Source: an uncultured Ignavibacteriales bacterium (GTDB taxonomy: Bacteria; Bacteroidota; Ignavibacteria; Ignavibacteriales; Melioribacteraceae). From it: a stretch of DNA of 32,925 bases. A program made the position numbers and the translations under genes. The stretch is from NCBI GenBank assembly GCA_947311785.1, contig CAMZLW010000159.1, forward strand, positions 1-32,925. The letters run 5' to 3'. The notes under the pieces are model-generated. The model searched no databases and had not been told where the DNA came from. It saw only the letters and a list, made by a program, of their open reading frames with translations. Positions 16,513-25,500 of the stretch are shown here, piece after piece; position 1 is the stretch's first letter; the number at the start of each line of letters is the position of its first letter.

Positions 16513-16749
16513 ATGAAAACGTTAACAATGAGGGTAGATGACTCTATCTATCAAATGATAAAAACTGCTGCAAATGGACAAAAAAGGAATATTTCAAATT
16601 TTATTGAATTTGCAACAATTCAATACTTATCATCAACTCAATATGTGACTGATAATGAAATGGCTGAAATTTTAAATGACAAGGTTTTAACTAAAAATTT
16701 GCAAAAGGGTTTTAGTGACTTAAAAAATGGAGACTACACAATTGTATAA
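16513..16749 (+). CDS. RHH-type antitoxin
   Basis: 78 residues. The N-terminus KTLTMRVDDSIYQMIKTAANGQKRNISNFIEFATIQYL has the beta-helix-helix form of ribbon-helix-helix DNA-binding antitoxins (MetJ/Arc, RelB/CopG-like); the C-terminal half is acidic and polar, as expected for the toxin-binding tail. It would bind the toxin and repress the shared promoter upstream. It overlaps the toxin gene by 8 to 23 bases depending on the toxin start. AGG sits eight bases before the ATG. Confidence 0.8.
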   Translation: MKTLTMRVDDSIYQMIKTAANGQKRNISNFIEFATIQYLSSTQYVTDNEMAEILNDKVLTKNLQKGFSDLKNGDYTIV

Positions 16750-17011
16750 TTTTCAAATTGCTGAAGCCAAGACATTTGAAAAGCAAAAAAAAAGCATAGA
16801 CCCTAAACTCTATTCAAAAATAAAAGACATAGTTTATCCTCAATTAAAATCAAATCCTTTTCACGGAACTAACATAAAAAAACTAAAGGGCAAATTTGAA
16901 GGATATTATAGGTATAGAGTGGGCAATTATAGACTCTTTTATTTAATTGAAAATGAAAAAACTATAATAATAGTAGTCAACTTAAAACATAGGCAAAACG
17001 CTTATGAATAA
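16727..17011 (+). CDS. RelE/ParE-family toxin
   Basis: 94 residues from the ATG, of the RelE/ParE fold. The segment NPFHGTNIKKLKGKFEGYYRYRVGNYRLFY and the tail VVNLKHRQNAYE match the family (basic residues on the central strands, final H-R-x-x-x-Y), which suggests an mRNA interferase. Target and activity are inferred. Start choice is open: the ATG at 16727 has no SD, whereas a TTG at 16742 has GGAG nine bases upstream and gives a family-like MYNFQIAEAKTFEKQ beginning. It is the last gene of a plus-strand pair and ends 33 bases before the convergent ROK kinase. Confidence 0.82.
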   Translation: METTQLYNFQIAEAKTFEKQKKSIDPKLYSKIKDIVYPQLKSNPFHGTNIKKLKGKFEGYYRYRVGNYRLFYLIENEKTIIIVVNLKHRQNAYE

Positions 17012-17044
17012 CGGAAAGCTTCATTAAAATTGTTGGGCAAACTA

Positions 17045-18004
17045 TTATGTTTTCTTTAACTCCTGCCAAATTAAAGCTGATGCACCAAGTATAGCAACAT
17101 CACTTTCAGATAGCCCAGATTGAATTAGTTTAATTTTACCTTTATAAGAATGAAGAAGATTATTTTCCATACTTTTGCGTGTTGGAGCTAAGAGAAGTTC
17201 ACCAGCTTGAGCTAGACCACCAAATATTACAATTGCTTGAGGACTTAAAATTGCCACAGCATCAGATAGTGCCTCCCCAAATAATTTGCCAGTATATTTA
17301 AAAGCACTAATTGCAACCTTATCTCCACTTTTTGCAGCGTCATAAATATCTTTTGCCGTAAGCTTATTAAATGAAATATCTCTCAATATACTTTCATCCC
17401 TCGATGTGGCAAGCATTTCAAAAACTGTTCTCTTAATTCCTGTTGCCGAAACGTATGTTTCTAAACAGCCTTTATTTCCACAAGCACACTTTCTTCCATC
17501 TTTAACAATATTTATATGCCCAAGCTCACCAGCAGCACCACTATGCCCATATAGCATTTTACCATCAATAACAATACCGCTACCAAGTCCAGTACCTAAA
17601 GTAATCTCAATAAAATTTTTCATTCCACGTGCTGAGCCAAATTCCATTTCGCCAACTGCTGCGGCATTAGCATCGTTAGTTAAAGCAAAAGGAATATCGT
17701 AATACTTTTTCATTGTAGATGCAACATCAACATAGCCCCAATTTAAATTAGGAGGATTTTCAATTAAGCCAGTATAATAATTTGCATCAGGTGCCCCCAT
17801 TCCAATTCCAACTATTTTGTATTCGCTAGAGTAACCATCAAAAACTTTATTGAACTTTTCAAAAAGTCTTTCAAATAATTTTGTTGCTGGCTCAATAGCA
17901 TTTGTAGGAATAGTACCTTTAAATATTAAATTTCCCATTTTATCAACTATTCCAAAAACGGTGTTTGTTCCACCAATATCAATTCCTAAGGCAACATCTT
18001 TCAT
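17045..18004 (-). CDS. ROK-family sugar kinase (glucokinase-like)
   Basis: 319 residues, of the ROK family (Repressor, ORF, Kinase) but without the helix-turn-helix of the repressors, so an enzyme. ATP-binding DIGGTN is at 9-14, catalytic Asp lies in LTNDANAAAVGE (about 111), and GTGLGSGIVIDG and the ROK zinc site GHINI...CACGNKGCLE (His and three Cys) follow. Glucose is the commonest substrate; other hexoses or N-acetyl sugars are possible. GGAAG lies four bases before the ATG. A strong terminator at 18068-18099 separates it from accD, so it has its own promoter, which I could not identify. Confidence 0.88.
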   Translation of the reverse strand: MKDVALGIDIGGTNTVFGIVDKMGNLIFKGTIPTNAIEPATKLFERLFEKFNKVFDGYSSEYKIVGIGMGAPDANYYTGLIENPPNLNWGYVDVASTMKKYYDIPFALTNDANAAAVGEMEFGSARGMKNFIEITLGTGLGSGIVIDGKMLYGHSGAAGELGHINIVKDGRKCACGNKGCLETYVSATGIKRTVFEMLATSRDESILRDISFNKLTAKDIYDAAKSGDKVAISAFKYTGKLFGEALSDAVAILSPQAIVIFGGLAQAGELLLAPTRKSMENNLLHSYKGKIKLIQSGLSESDVAILGASALIWQELKKT

Positions 18005-18067
18005 CTAACTTCCCAATTTATTTTTTAATTTTCAAACATTCTATGAATTATACTTAAGAAAAACTAC

Positions 18068-18099
18068 AAAAAAAAGGCTAACTCTACTTAGGTTAGCCT
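18068..18099 (-). terminator. Intrinsic terminator after accD
   Basis: Minus strand: AGGCTAAC, nine-base loop, GTTAGCCT, then a run of eight T (18068-18075, overlapping the stem end). The stem is a perfect 8 base pairs, 26 bases after the accD stop. This ends the transcript coming from accD before the ROK kinase gene. Confidence 0.85.
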
Positions 18100-18124
18100 C
18101 CTTAATACTATTTGATATAAATTT

Positions 18125-18964
18125 TTAAGTTGTATAATCAATTATTTGTGAAAGTTTTCCTTTCATATCTTTTCGTTCAACAATAATATCAACAAAACCA
18201 TGTTCTAAAAGAAACTCCGATTTTTGAAATCCTTCTGGCAAATCTCGTCCTATTGTTTCTTTTATAACTCTCGGACCAGCAAAGCCAATAAGTGCATTTG
18301 GTTCAGCAATATTAATATCGCCAAGCATAGCATAGCTTGCAGTAATACCGCCAGTTGTGGGGTCGGTAAGTATCGAAATAAATGGTAATTTTGCATCGGC
18401 TAAGCGGGCAAGCCTTGCTGATGTTTTAGCCATTTGCATTAGTGATAGTGCAGCCTCCATCATTCTTGCACCGCCACTTTGCGAAATTAATATCATCGGA
18501 ATTTTTTGCTCGTAAGCTCTATCAATAGCACGTGCAATTTTTTCGCCAACAACAGAACCCATTGAACCACCAACAAACTTGAAATCCATACAAGAAAAAG
18601 AGACTTTCTTTCCATCAATTTTACCAATGCCACATTTTACAGCATCGTTTAAACCAGTCTTTTTAATTGCAGCATTTATTCTATCGGTATATTTTTTTGT
18701 GTCCTCAAAATTTAAGGGGTCGGCAGAACGCATTTTTTTATCGTATTCTTTAAATGTGCCATCATCAATTAATAACGAAATGTACTCCTCGCTACCAATA
18801 CGGAAATGGTAATTACATTTATGACAAACCCACGAGTGTAGTTCTAATTGCTTAACGTGTACAATTTCGTCGCAAGATTTACACTTAATCCACTGTCCAT
18901 CTGGCACATCTCGTTTTTTACTTTCGGGTGAAATATTTTGTTTTGATCTTGTAAAAAATCCCAT
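18125..18964 (-). CDS. accD: Acetyl-CoA carboxylase carboxyltransferase subunit beta
   Basis: 279 residues, the beta subunit of the carboxyltransferase that makes malonyl-CoA for fatty-acid synthesis; it needs AccA, which is not in this window. The four-cysteine zinc ribbon is complete (C28, C31, C47, C50). The crotonase-like domain follows with ISQSGGARMMEAALSLMQMAKT, ITASYAMLGDI and IGFAGPRVIKETI, all typical of AccD. Length is normal (280-305). The leader contains the tandem AGATATCAGATTT repeats at 18984-19011. It is 103 bases downstream of the DUF1573 gene and may be read from the long minus-strand run. Confidence 0.95.
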   Translation of the reverse strand: MGFFTRSKQNISPESKKRDVPDGQWIKCKSCDEIVHVKQLELHSWVCHKCNYHFRIGSEEYISLLIDDGTFKEYDKKMRSADPLNFEDTKKYTDRINAAIKKTGLNDAVKCGIGKIDGKKVSFSCMDFKFVGGSMGSVVGEKIARAIDRAYEQKIPMILISQSGGARMMEAALSLMQMAKTSARLARLADAKLPFISILTDPTTGGITASYAMLGDINIAEPNALIGFAGPRVIKETIGRDLPEGFQKSEFLLEHGFVDIIVERKDMKGKLSQIIDYTT

Positions 18965-18983
18965 TCTATTTCCTATTTAATTT

Positions 18984-19011
18984 AGATATCAGATTTCAGA
19001 TATCAGATTTT
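18984..19011. repeat. Tandem AGATATCAGATTT repeat
   Basis: Two copies of AGATATCAGATTT (18984-18996 and 18998-19010), each followed by one base, a 14-base period. The same motif occurs once at 12270-12283, and AGATTTCAGATTTT at 20882-20895. It lies in the accD upstream region. Confidence 0.6.
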
Positions 19012-19067
19012 CTAATAATTTCAACAATGTGTTTAAATAGTATTTTTTAATTCAAAATACTTATAAC

Positions 19068-19796
19068 CTATTTAGAACTTATAACATCTACAAATAGAGT
19101 TATCACCATTCTTGGGTTGTAAGGGTCGTTAGATGATATTGCAATGGTTCTAGTTTTATGACCTCGCATACCTTTTGTATCTAATTCAATTTTTATATTT
19201 CCGTTTTCGCCAGGCTCTAGTTTATCTTTACTTAGTAGTACTGCTGTGCATCCGCAAGATTTTTGAACATCTGTAATTTCTAAAGTTGCTTTACCTACGC
19301 TCTTAATTCCTAAATTAAAAGTTAAAACTTTACCTTCTTCAACAGTTCCAAAATTATGCTGATTTTCATCAATTGAGATTTTAGGTACATCGTCTCTATT
19401 TTTATTTATATTCTCTTTGGAAACGACATTAGCAAAAATTGCTAGTCGGTAACGAGTATTTTCTTTATCGTTTGTAAAAACATTTATATATTTTTTTTGT
19501 CTTCCAGAACGCGATTTAGAATTAAATGTAACTTTAATTTTAGCAGATTCATTTGGTTGTAATTTTTCTTTAGAAGGTTTTGCAACTGTACAACCACAAG
19601 AGGAATTCACTTTAATTAAATAAAGTTCAGAATCACCTTTATTAACTACCTCAAATTCGTGTACTACTATTGAGCCTTCAACAATTTGTCCAAAATCATG
19701 TTCTTTTTCTAACGAATAAATTTTAGGTCCAACTAATTGTGCATTTACAAAAGTTGTAACTAACAGTGCAATTATTACTAAATATGTTTTTTTCAT
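19068..19796 (-). CDS. Exported protein with two DUF1573 domains
   Basis: 242 residues. The signal peptide MKKTYLVIIALLVTTFVNA is followed by two immunoglobulin-like DUF1573 domains (about 30-125 and 140-240). Each has the hallmark SCGCT cluster (in NSSCGCTVAKPS near 69 and QKSCGCTAVLLS near 187), preceded by H-(D/N)-FG-x-(I/V) (EHDFGQI, QHNFGTV). DUF1573 proteins are common in Bacteroidetes envelopes and their function is unknown. The ATG overlaps the tsaB stop by four bases, so translation may be coupled. Confidence 0.85.
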   Translation of the reverse strand: MKKTYLVIIALLVTTFVNAQLVGPKIYSLEKEHDFGQIVEGSIVVHEFEVVNKGDSELYLIKVNSSCGCTVAKPSKEKLQPNESAKIKVTFNSKSRSGRQKKYINVFTNDKENTRYRLAIFANVVSKENINKNRDDVPKISIDENQHNFGTVEEGKVLTFNLGIKSVGKATLEITDVQKSCGCTAVLLSKDKLEPGENGNIKIELDTKGMRGHKTRTIAISSNDPYNPRMVITLFVDVISSK

Positions 19797-20446
19797 TTTT
19801 TCCTCACCACAAAATCCTTTAAATAATTAGGTTCTAATAAATCGTGTTCAAAATTTACTAAATCCTTTCCAAAAATATAAGCCCATTTTGCAATTGCAAT
19901 TGCATTAGGCGATGAACTTTTAAATTGAGTTTTCTCTATAGAATAATTTCCAAAATGTAAAACTCCACTATTATCGATTAAGTTAAACTCACTTTTATCT
20001 AATAAACTTGTTTCGGCAATTACTTTGTAGCTTCTATTTTTAGATTTATATTTTGCATAATAAATTTCATTTATGTTAGCATTATTTGCAATAATAAATT
20101 CTATATCATTTGGCAAATTGGCAACTAATTGAAAAGCGAGAGCGTTGAATGTTGGAACTGGAATTATTGGGATATTTCTTCCAACAGATAAGCCTTTTGC
20201 TATTGTTAACCCAATACGCAAGCCTGTAAAAGAGCCTGGTCCCATTGAAACGGCAATAGCTCCAACGTGGTCTAATTCTGTATCGGCATTTTTTAGTAAG
20301 TCCGAAATCATTGGCATAAGTTTTTCGGAATGAACAAATTTTTTCTGAAAATTCATTTCAGCAAAACTATCTTCGGTTAGCATAATTGCAGTGCTACACA
20401 GCTCATCGGAAGTTTCTATTGCCAATATTTGTTTAAAATCTTGCAT
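19793..20446 (-). CDS. tsaB: tRNA t6A biosynthesis protein TsaB
   Basis: 217 residues, in the ASKHA fold. TsaB is the inactive partner that, with TsaD and TsaE, transfers threonylcarbamoyl to A37 of ANN-decoding tRNAs. The signatures ILAIETSDELCSTA (8-21), HSEKLMPMI and SMGPGSFTGLRIGLTIAKGL (about 67-87) are clear. It follows tsaE by three bases and overlaps the DUF1573 gene by four, so tsaE, tsaB and DUF1573 form one tight unit. tsaD is not in this window. Confidence 0.93.
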   Translation of the reverse strand: MQDFKQILAIETSDELCSTAIMLTEDSFAEMNFQKKFVHSEKLMPMISDLLKNADTELDHVGAIAVSMGPGSFTGLRIGLTIAKGLSVGRNIPIIPVPTFNALAFQLVANLPNDIEFIIANNANINEIYYAKYKSKNRSYKVIAETSLLDKSEFNLIDNSGVLHFGNYSIEKTQFKSSSPNAIAIAKWAYIFGKDLVNFEHDLLEPNYLKDFVVRKK

Positions 20447-20449
20447 GTT

Positions 20450-20875
20450 TTATTTTTTTATAATTATAATTTCTCTTTTAGAATCGTCAATATATTTAAT
20501 TGTAATTCTGTAAATATTGGGCGGAAGTATCTCTTCAAACATTTCCGCCCATTCAATAAAAGTAATTGCCGAGTTGTCAATTAAGTATTCCTCAAACCCA
20601 ATATCGTATAGTTCTTCTATCTTTTTTATTCTGTAAAAATCGAAGTGATTTATTTTTACTTTTTCATCGTAAGTATTTACCAGCGAAAACGTAGGACTTG
20701 TAACATCTTTAATTCCAAAATATTTTGCAATTGCTTTAACAATAAATGTTTTACCTGTTCCTAAATCTCCGGTAAACGCCACAATATCTCCTGCTTTTAA
20801 AATTTCGGCAAAAGATTCTGCAAATTGTAGAGTCTCCTTTTCAGAGTTCACTATTTTATTAAAAGGTATTTCCAT
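20450..20875 (-). CDS. tsaE: tRNA t6A biosynthesis ATPase TsaE
   Basis: 141 residues, P-loop ATPase that drives cycling of the TsaBD complex in t6A synthesis. Walker A GDLGTGKT (36-43), a switch-like VTSPTFSLVNTY, the HFDFYRI motif and FIEWAE near 110 are all diagnostic. Length is normal (140-160). It lies 58 bases downstream of porX, with an AGATTTCAGATTTT repeat in the gap, and three bases before tsaB. Confidence 0.95.
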   Translation of the reverse strand: MEIPFNKIVNSEKETLQFAESFAEILKAGDIVAFTGDLGTGKTFIVKAIAKYFGIKDVTSPTFSLVNTYDEKVKINHFDFYRIKKIEELYDIGFEEYLIDNSAITFIEWAEMFEEILPPNIYRITIKYIDDSKREIIIIKK

Positions 20876-20881
20876 TTTTTT

Positions 20882-20895
20882 AGATTTCAGATTTT
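20882..20895 (+). repeat. AGATTTCAGATTTT variant repeat
   Basis: Differs from the AGATATCAGATTTT unit at 12270 and 18998 by one base. It sits in the 58-base gap between porX and tsaE. At this length chance occurrence in AT-rich DNA is possible; the shared intergenic placement is the reason to list it. Confidence 0.35.
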
Positions 20896-20933
20896 AAAAA
20901 TTTATTGTTTTAATGAAGTTTCAAAAATAATTT

Positions 20934-22505
20934 TTATACTTTACTCTCCATCGTAATTACAGGTAAAATCATTTCTTCCATCGAAATTCCACCATGTTGA
21001 AATGAATCTTTATAATGAGCTAAGTATTTATTATAGTCTGTTGGATAAACAAAATAATAATCTTCCTTTGCAAAGATATAGCTAATTGTAACTCCACGCC
21101 TCGGAAGTTTGTATTCCATTGGGTCTTTTACATACACAGCGTGTTTGTCATCTACATTAAGATTTCGCCCATACTTAAATCTTAAATTTGCCGATGCTTC
21201 TCTGTCTCCCAATACTTTAACCCCACGCATAGAGCGGATGCTACCATGGTCGGTAGTAATAACAACTTTAGCATTTTTCATTTTGGATATTTTTTTAAAC
21301 ATCCCAAGTAACGACGAGTGCATAAACCAACTATTTGTTAGCGAACGGTAAGCTGCTTCATCTGGTGCAATCTCTTTTAGTAAATCGGAATCGGAACGAC
21401 CATGTGCAATCATATCAAGAAAGTTAACAACAACTGCCATTAAACTTGTGTTTCTATGCGATTCGATATGGCTCTCAAAGTTACGTCCAACATCTGGATC
21501 AATAATTTTCATATACTTCATATCGCTTTTAATCTTAATATTTTTTCTTTCAATTAGTTTTTGAAGTAATTCTCTTTCGTGCTTATTCATACTATGCTCG
21601 TCATCACTACCAGCAACCCAATACTCAGGGTAATGCCTTTCAATATCGGATGGAAACAAACCAGCAAATAACGAGTTACGAGCATACGGTGTTGCAGTTG
21701 GCAATATCGAAAAATAATAATCTTTACTAATTTTGAACATATCTTGTAAATGTTTTTCCATAACCAGCCACTGGTCTGCACGTAAGCAATCAATTACAAA
21801 ATAGAAAACTGGTCCTTCGGCTTTTTCAACATGCGGGAAAACATATTCTGCAGTAATTTCGGTAGTTAACTTAGGTGTATCTTCACCACCAATATCATCA
21901 ATCCAATTTTTATAATTTCGCTCAATAAATTTGCTAAACTCTTGGTTGGCCTCTTTTCGTTGAGCGTCTAGAGTTTCTCGTAATTCAATTTCTGGATGTG
22001 CATCAAGTTCTAAATCCCAATTAATAAGTTTTAGATATATTTCAATCCAATCTTTGTAGTTCAAATCCTCAAGCAGTAGCCTACTTATTTGGCTAAAGTC
22101 CTTCATATAATCTTGTTGAACGTATTGCCCAGAAATTTTTTGTCCATCCAAAATGCGTTTACATACCATTAGCATTTGCGATGGCACAACTGGCTTAATT
22201 AAATAGTCAGTAATTTTTTGTCCAATTGCATCGTTCATTAAGGATTCTTCTTCACTTTTTGTAACCATTACAACTGGGATGTTTGGCTTAATATCTTTAA
22301 TTTTTGCAAGTGTTTCTAAGCCACCCATTCCTGCCATCATTTCATCTAAAAATATTAATGAAAAATCATTTTCTGAAACTAAGTGAATTGCATCTTCACC
22401 ATTAGTAACAGTATCAATTTCATATCCTTTTTCTTTTAGGAAAAAGACATGTGATTTTAACATTTCTATTTCGTCATCAACCCATAATATTCTTTGCTTA
22501 TTCAT
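20934..22505 (-). CDS. porX: PorX-type response regulator with PglZ domain
   Basis: 523 residues, close to P. gingivalis PorX (about 518). The receiver domain (1-120) has all key residues: D10/D11, phosphoacceptor D54 (IFLDEMM), T82 and K104-P105. A helical linker leads to an alkaline-phosphatase-like PglZ domain (about 210-520) with FVIDCLRADQW, the LPTATPYARNS region carrying the candidate Thr nucleophile, and TTDHGS for metal binding. PorX is the cytoplasmic regulator of the type IX secretion system, with phosphodiesterase activity in characterised members. sprA is 36 bases upstream on the same strand, which strongly supports this role. No DNA-binding domain is present, as in the family. 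The partner kinase PorY is not in the window. Confidence 0.88.
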   Translation of the reverse strand: MNKQRILWVDDEIEMLKSHVFFLKEKGYEIDTVTNGEDAIHLVSENDFSLIFLDEMMAGMGGLETLAKIKDIKPNIPVVMVTKSEEESLMNDAIGQKITDYLIKPVVPSQMLMVCKRILDGQKISGQYVQQDYMKDFSQISRLLLEDLNYKDWIEIYLKLINWDLELDAHPEIELRETLDAQRKEANQEFSKFIERNYKNWIDDIGGEDTPKLTTEITAEYVFPHVEKAEGPVFYFVIDCLRADQWLVMEKHLQDMFKISKDYYFSILPTATPYARNSLFAGLFPSDIERHYPEYWVAGSDDEHSMNKHERELLQKLIERKNIKIKSDMKYMKIIDPDVGRNFESHIESHRNTSLMAVVVNFLDMIAHGRSDSDLLKEIAPDEAAYRSLTNSWFMHSSLLGMFKKISKMKNAKVVITTDHGSIRSMRGVKVLGDREASANLRFKYGRNLNVDDKHAVYVKDPMEYKLPRRGVTISYIFAKEDYYFVYPTDYNKYLAHYKDSFQHGGISMEEMILPVITMESKV

Positions 22506-22541
22506 ATTTTTTACTTTCTTTATTATTTAATAAAATTGAAA

Positions 22542-25500
22542 CTACTGTATTGAAATGTGAATATCTAACCCAGCTTCGTTTGTTGTTGTTTCCGGAATTT
22601 TAGAAGCACCTTCTGGTTCTACTGATGTTCTTTTATAAAAGAGTGATAATGTAACTCTAGAACTCATTACATATTTTATTCTTGGTTCAATTGTAACTCT
22701 TTTTGTTCCATCTTGCGGAGTTCCCTCTTCCTTAAATTTTGTACCCATTGCATAGTTAACAATTGAGTTACGCCCTTGAGTATAAGCTAGCGAAACTTCA
22801 ATATCGTTTTTTAGTGCCAGCCCAAATAGCGGAAGGTTAAACCCAGATTTTGCAAAACTTAGTGCAACATTTATATCTGTTGAAAAAGTTTCTGTAGTAG
22901 CTTTTGTTGCCAAAGCCAATGTGTAATCTTTTTTGGTAGAGTATTTAATGTTACCAATTATATTTCCACCCCAAAGTTTTGCAAATGTAATATTAAGCCC
23001 AACCAAAGGTGTAAATCCGTACGATATTTTTTGCGTTTGTGTCTCTTCAATTCCTTCAGAATTGATTTTCCATCCTTCAATATATTTTGATGTGTAAGCA
23101 TGCTGCAACGATGCCCGTTTAAATAGTTTTCCAACCATTGGAAGTTTTTCTAAACCACTCCAACTAATTCGCCAATTTGGACGTGGAATAAACTCTGCAA
23201 CTTCTTGAAAAAGTGGAAGGGATGATAGTAACGGAATTGACTCAAGCCCCTCTACAAATGCGTTTGATAGGCTTTCATTTTGGTTGGGCGAATTTGGGTC
23301 GTACAAATCGTTTACTGCTTTTACCGAAGCACCAGCCAAGGGAATTGTTAAAAAGGACCTATCCAAATTTCCAGATGAAGTTACATTTGTAATTATTGCT
23401 TCGCCAGTAAGTGAATCTACGTGTAAAGTAGTAGATTTATTCATCCCCCAACCTAAATCCCAATTAATATCTATGTTTGCACCTTTCCACAACGGACGCC
23501 TAGTTTTTATTGTAAATTTATTTTTCTGCGAAAACTTATCGGATAAAGAACCTCCAGCAGCTCTAGGTCCTGGGTCTCTATCTAACCCCAATTGGTAAAG
23601 TCTTCCAGGTCCATTAATGCTCTCTTCCGAGGTCCCCCAAAAATTCCAGAATCCTGTTCCAGTTCCAGACAAGCCACTATTACCTTGAGTATTATTCTGA
23701 CTAAAATTAAGTGTTATTTGGTCGTAATCGAATAAAAGATATTGAATTGTGCTTAGCATAAATCCAAGCCCTTTATTAAATACCGAAGGTTTATCAATGT
23801 TTGCAAGGCTATCGGCACTGTTAGCTTTATTTTTATCATCCTGCACTTTTAATTCTGCATCAATATTTTTAGCTTTATCTCTAGAATATCTACTTTTGGG
23901 TTTACGCCTACTACTTGATTTTTTAGAACCCTTTTTGCTATCACCCTGTAGAAAAGTAAAAACAGGCTTCATAATAGATTTTAATTTTACTTGTAATGAG
24001 CCACTAATTCTATTACCCCAACCAGCACTTCTACCTAAATCGGGCTGTGAAAAATTATTTTTCCAATTGTAAGTAACAGAATAGCTTGATGAAATTGTAA
24101 AATATTTATCAAGACTTAAAAGTGAGGGCATTTTGGGTCTTAAATTAAGACCTATTGTTTGAGTGTAACTATTATCACGTCCAAACGTTTGACCATTAAA
24201 AATATCATTCCATATTTCACTTTCATCTCGTGCATTTCCATTTTCATCTGTTAACAAATGTAACAACGAGGATGCAACACTAAGTTTATAATTTGTAGAG
24301 ACGTTAAAAAATCCACCCTCAGTTATTTTCCAAGTAAAACCTGCATTACGGTTTGCAGTAAAATTACGACTGATATCCGCTTCAACTCCTTCGGTTCGTA
24401 CTTTAGAATATTTATAACTACGTTTAGTAGATAAACTCGCATCAAATTTTTGTGGTGTAAAATATATTTTTACATTTCTGTAATCTTTAAATATTTTAAA
24501 TAGCTCGCCAATAATAGGAATATTTGCAGGTTGAAAATAATTATCTTTACTAAACTTAGCTAAATATGACCCACTACCATTCCACCCCCAACTATTTGCA
24601 GATTCTGTTGCAGGGCTTCGCGAATTAGAACTATTATAGCTATAGTTAAAAGTTAATCCGTTTATTGTTTCTCTAATGTACCAAGCCTTTGACGGAATAC
24701 GTAACTTTATGCCTGATACAGAGATTGTATTAGTTACATTTAGCGTTTCTGTAACTAACTTTAAACTATCAGGATTACTGCTGGTTGCGGCTGCTTGTTT
24801 AATAGCTACATCAGTTCTTGGTTTATATAATGGCTTTGAAATAGATTCTGAATGAGAAACATTTACCGATAAATTACTACCAGGCATATTAAATGGCATT
24901 AGCTTAATAATATTAATGTTAGTTTGAACATTCCAACTACGTGAATCTACACGTTTACCAAACCTTTCCGATAGCTTATGAAAGTATGGATCTGTTTGTT
25001 TATAACTACCACTTACACTAATAATATCTGCTAACTTTAGTGTTGCCGAAGAACTCATTGCCCAACCAGCTTTATCGTTTGCACCAATTACTCTAAGCTC
25101 GTTTACCCAAAGGTTACCAGAAACTGACATAAACTTTACTCCTGCATCAATTGGATTATGAACACCAAGTGCAAGGAACGATATTTTTGTTAAACTTGGA
25201 GCACCTCTAATTCCGTAAAAATGTCCAGGTTTGCCAGGTACAGGCACACGATATGGTACGTTAACAGAATCTGCAGGTCTCAACTCTTTTATAGTAGTTA
25301 GGTCTTCAAATTTTACACTTATCTCTTCCCAGTCAGCTCTTGTAGGACGTATATACTCGTAGTAGTTTGTACTATCGGCACCAAACCTAAAATATAAATC
25401 GGTTCCTCTATCATTTTCATCTAAATAATTCTGATATGATATTGAGCTTTCCGAAGTATCTAAATCGCCATGAACAAAAAGTTTCATTTCAGAATAATTG

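Noticed and set aside
18984-19011. Tandem AGATATCAGATTT units as a CRISPR array
   Set aside because: Only two adjoining 13-14-base units with one-base spacing, no spacers and no cas genes.
23749-24072. 107-codon plus-strand open frame with hydrophobic stretches
   Set aside because: Antisense inside sprA. The hydrophobic residues come from reading the Lys- and Ser-rich coding strand in reverse.
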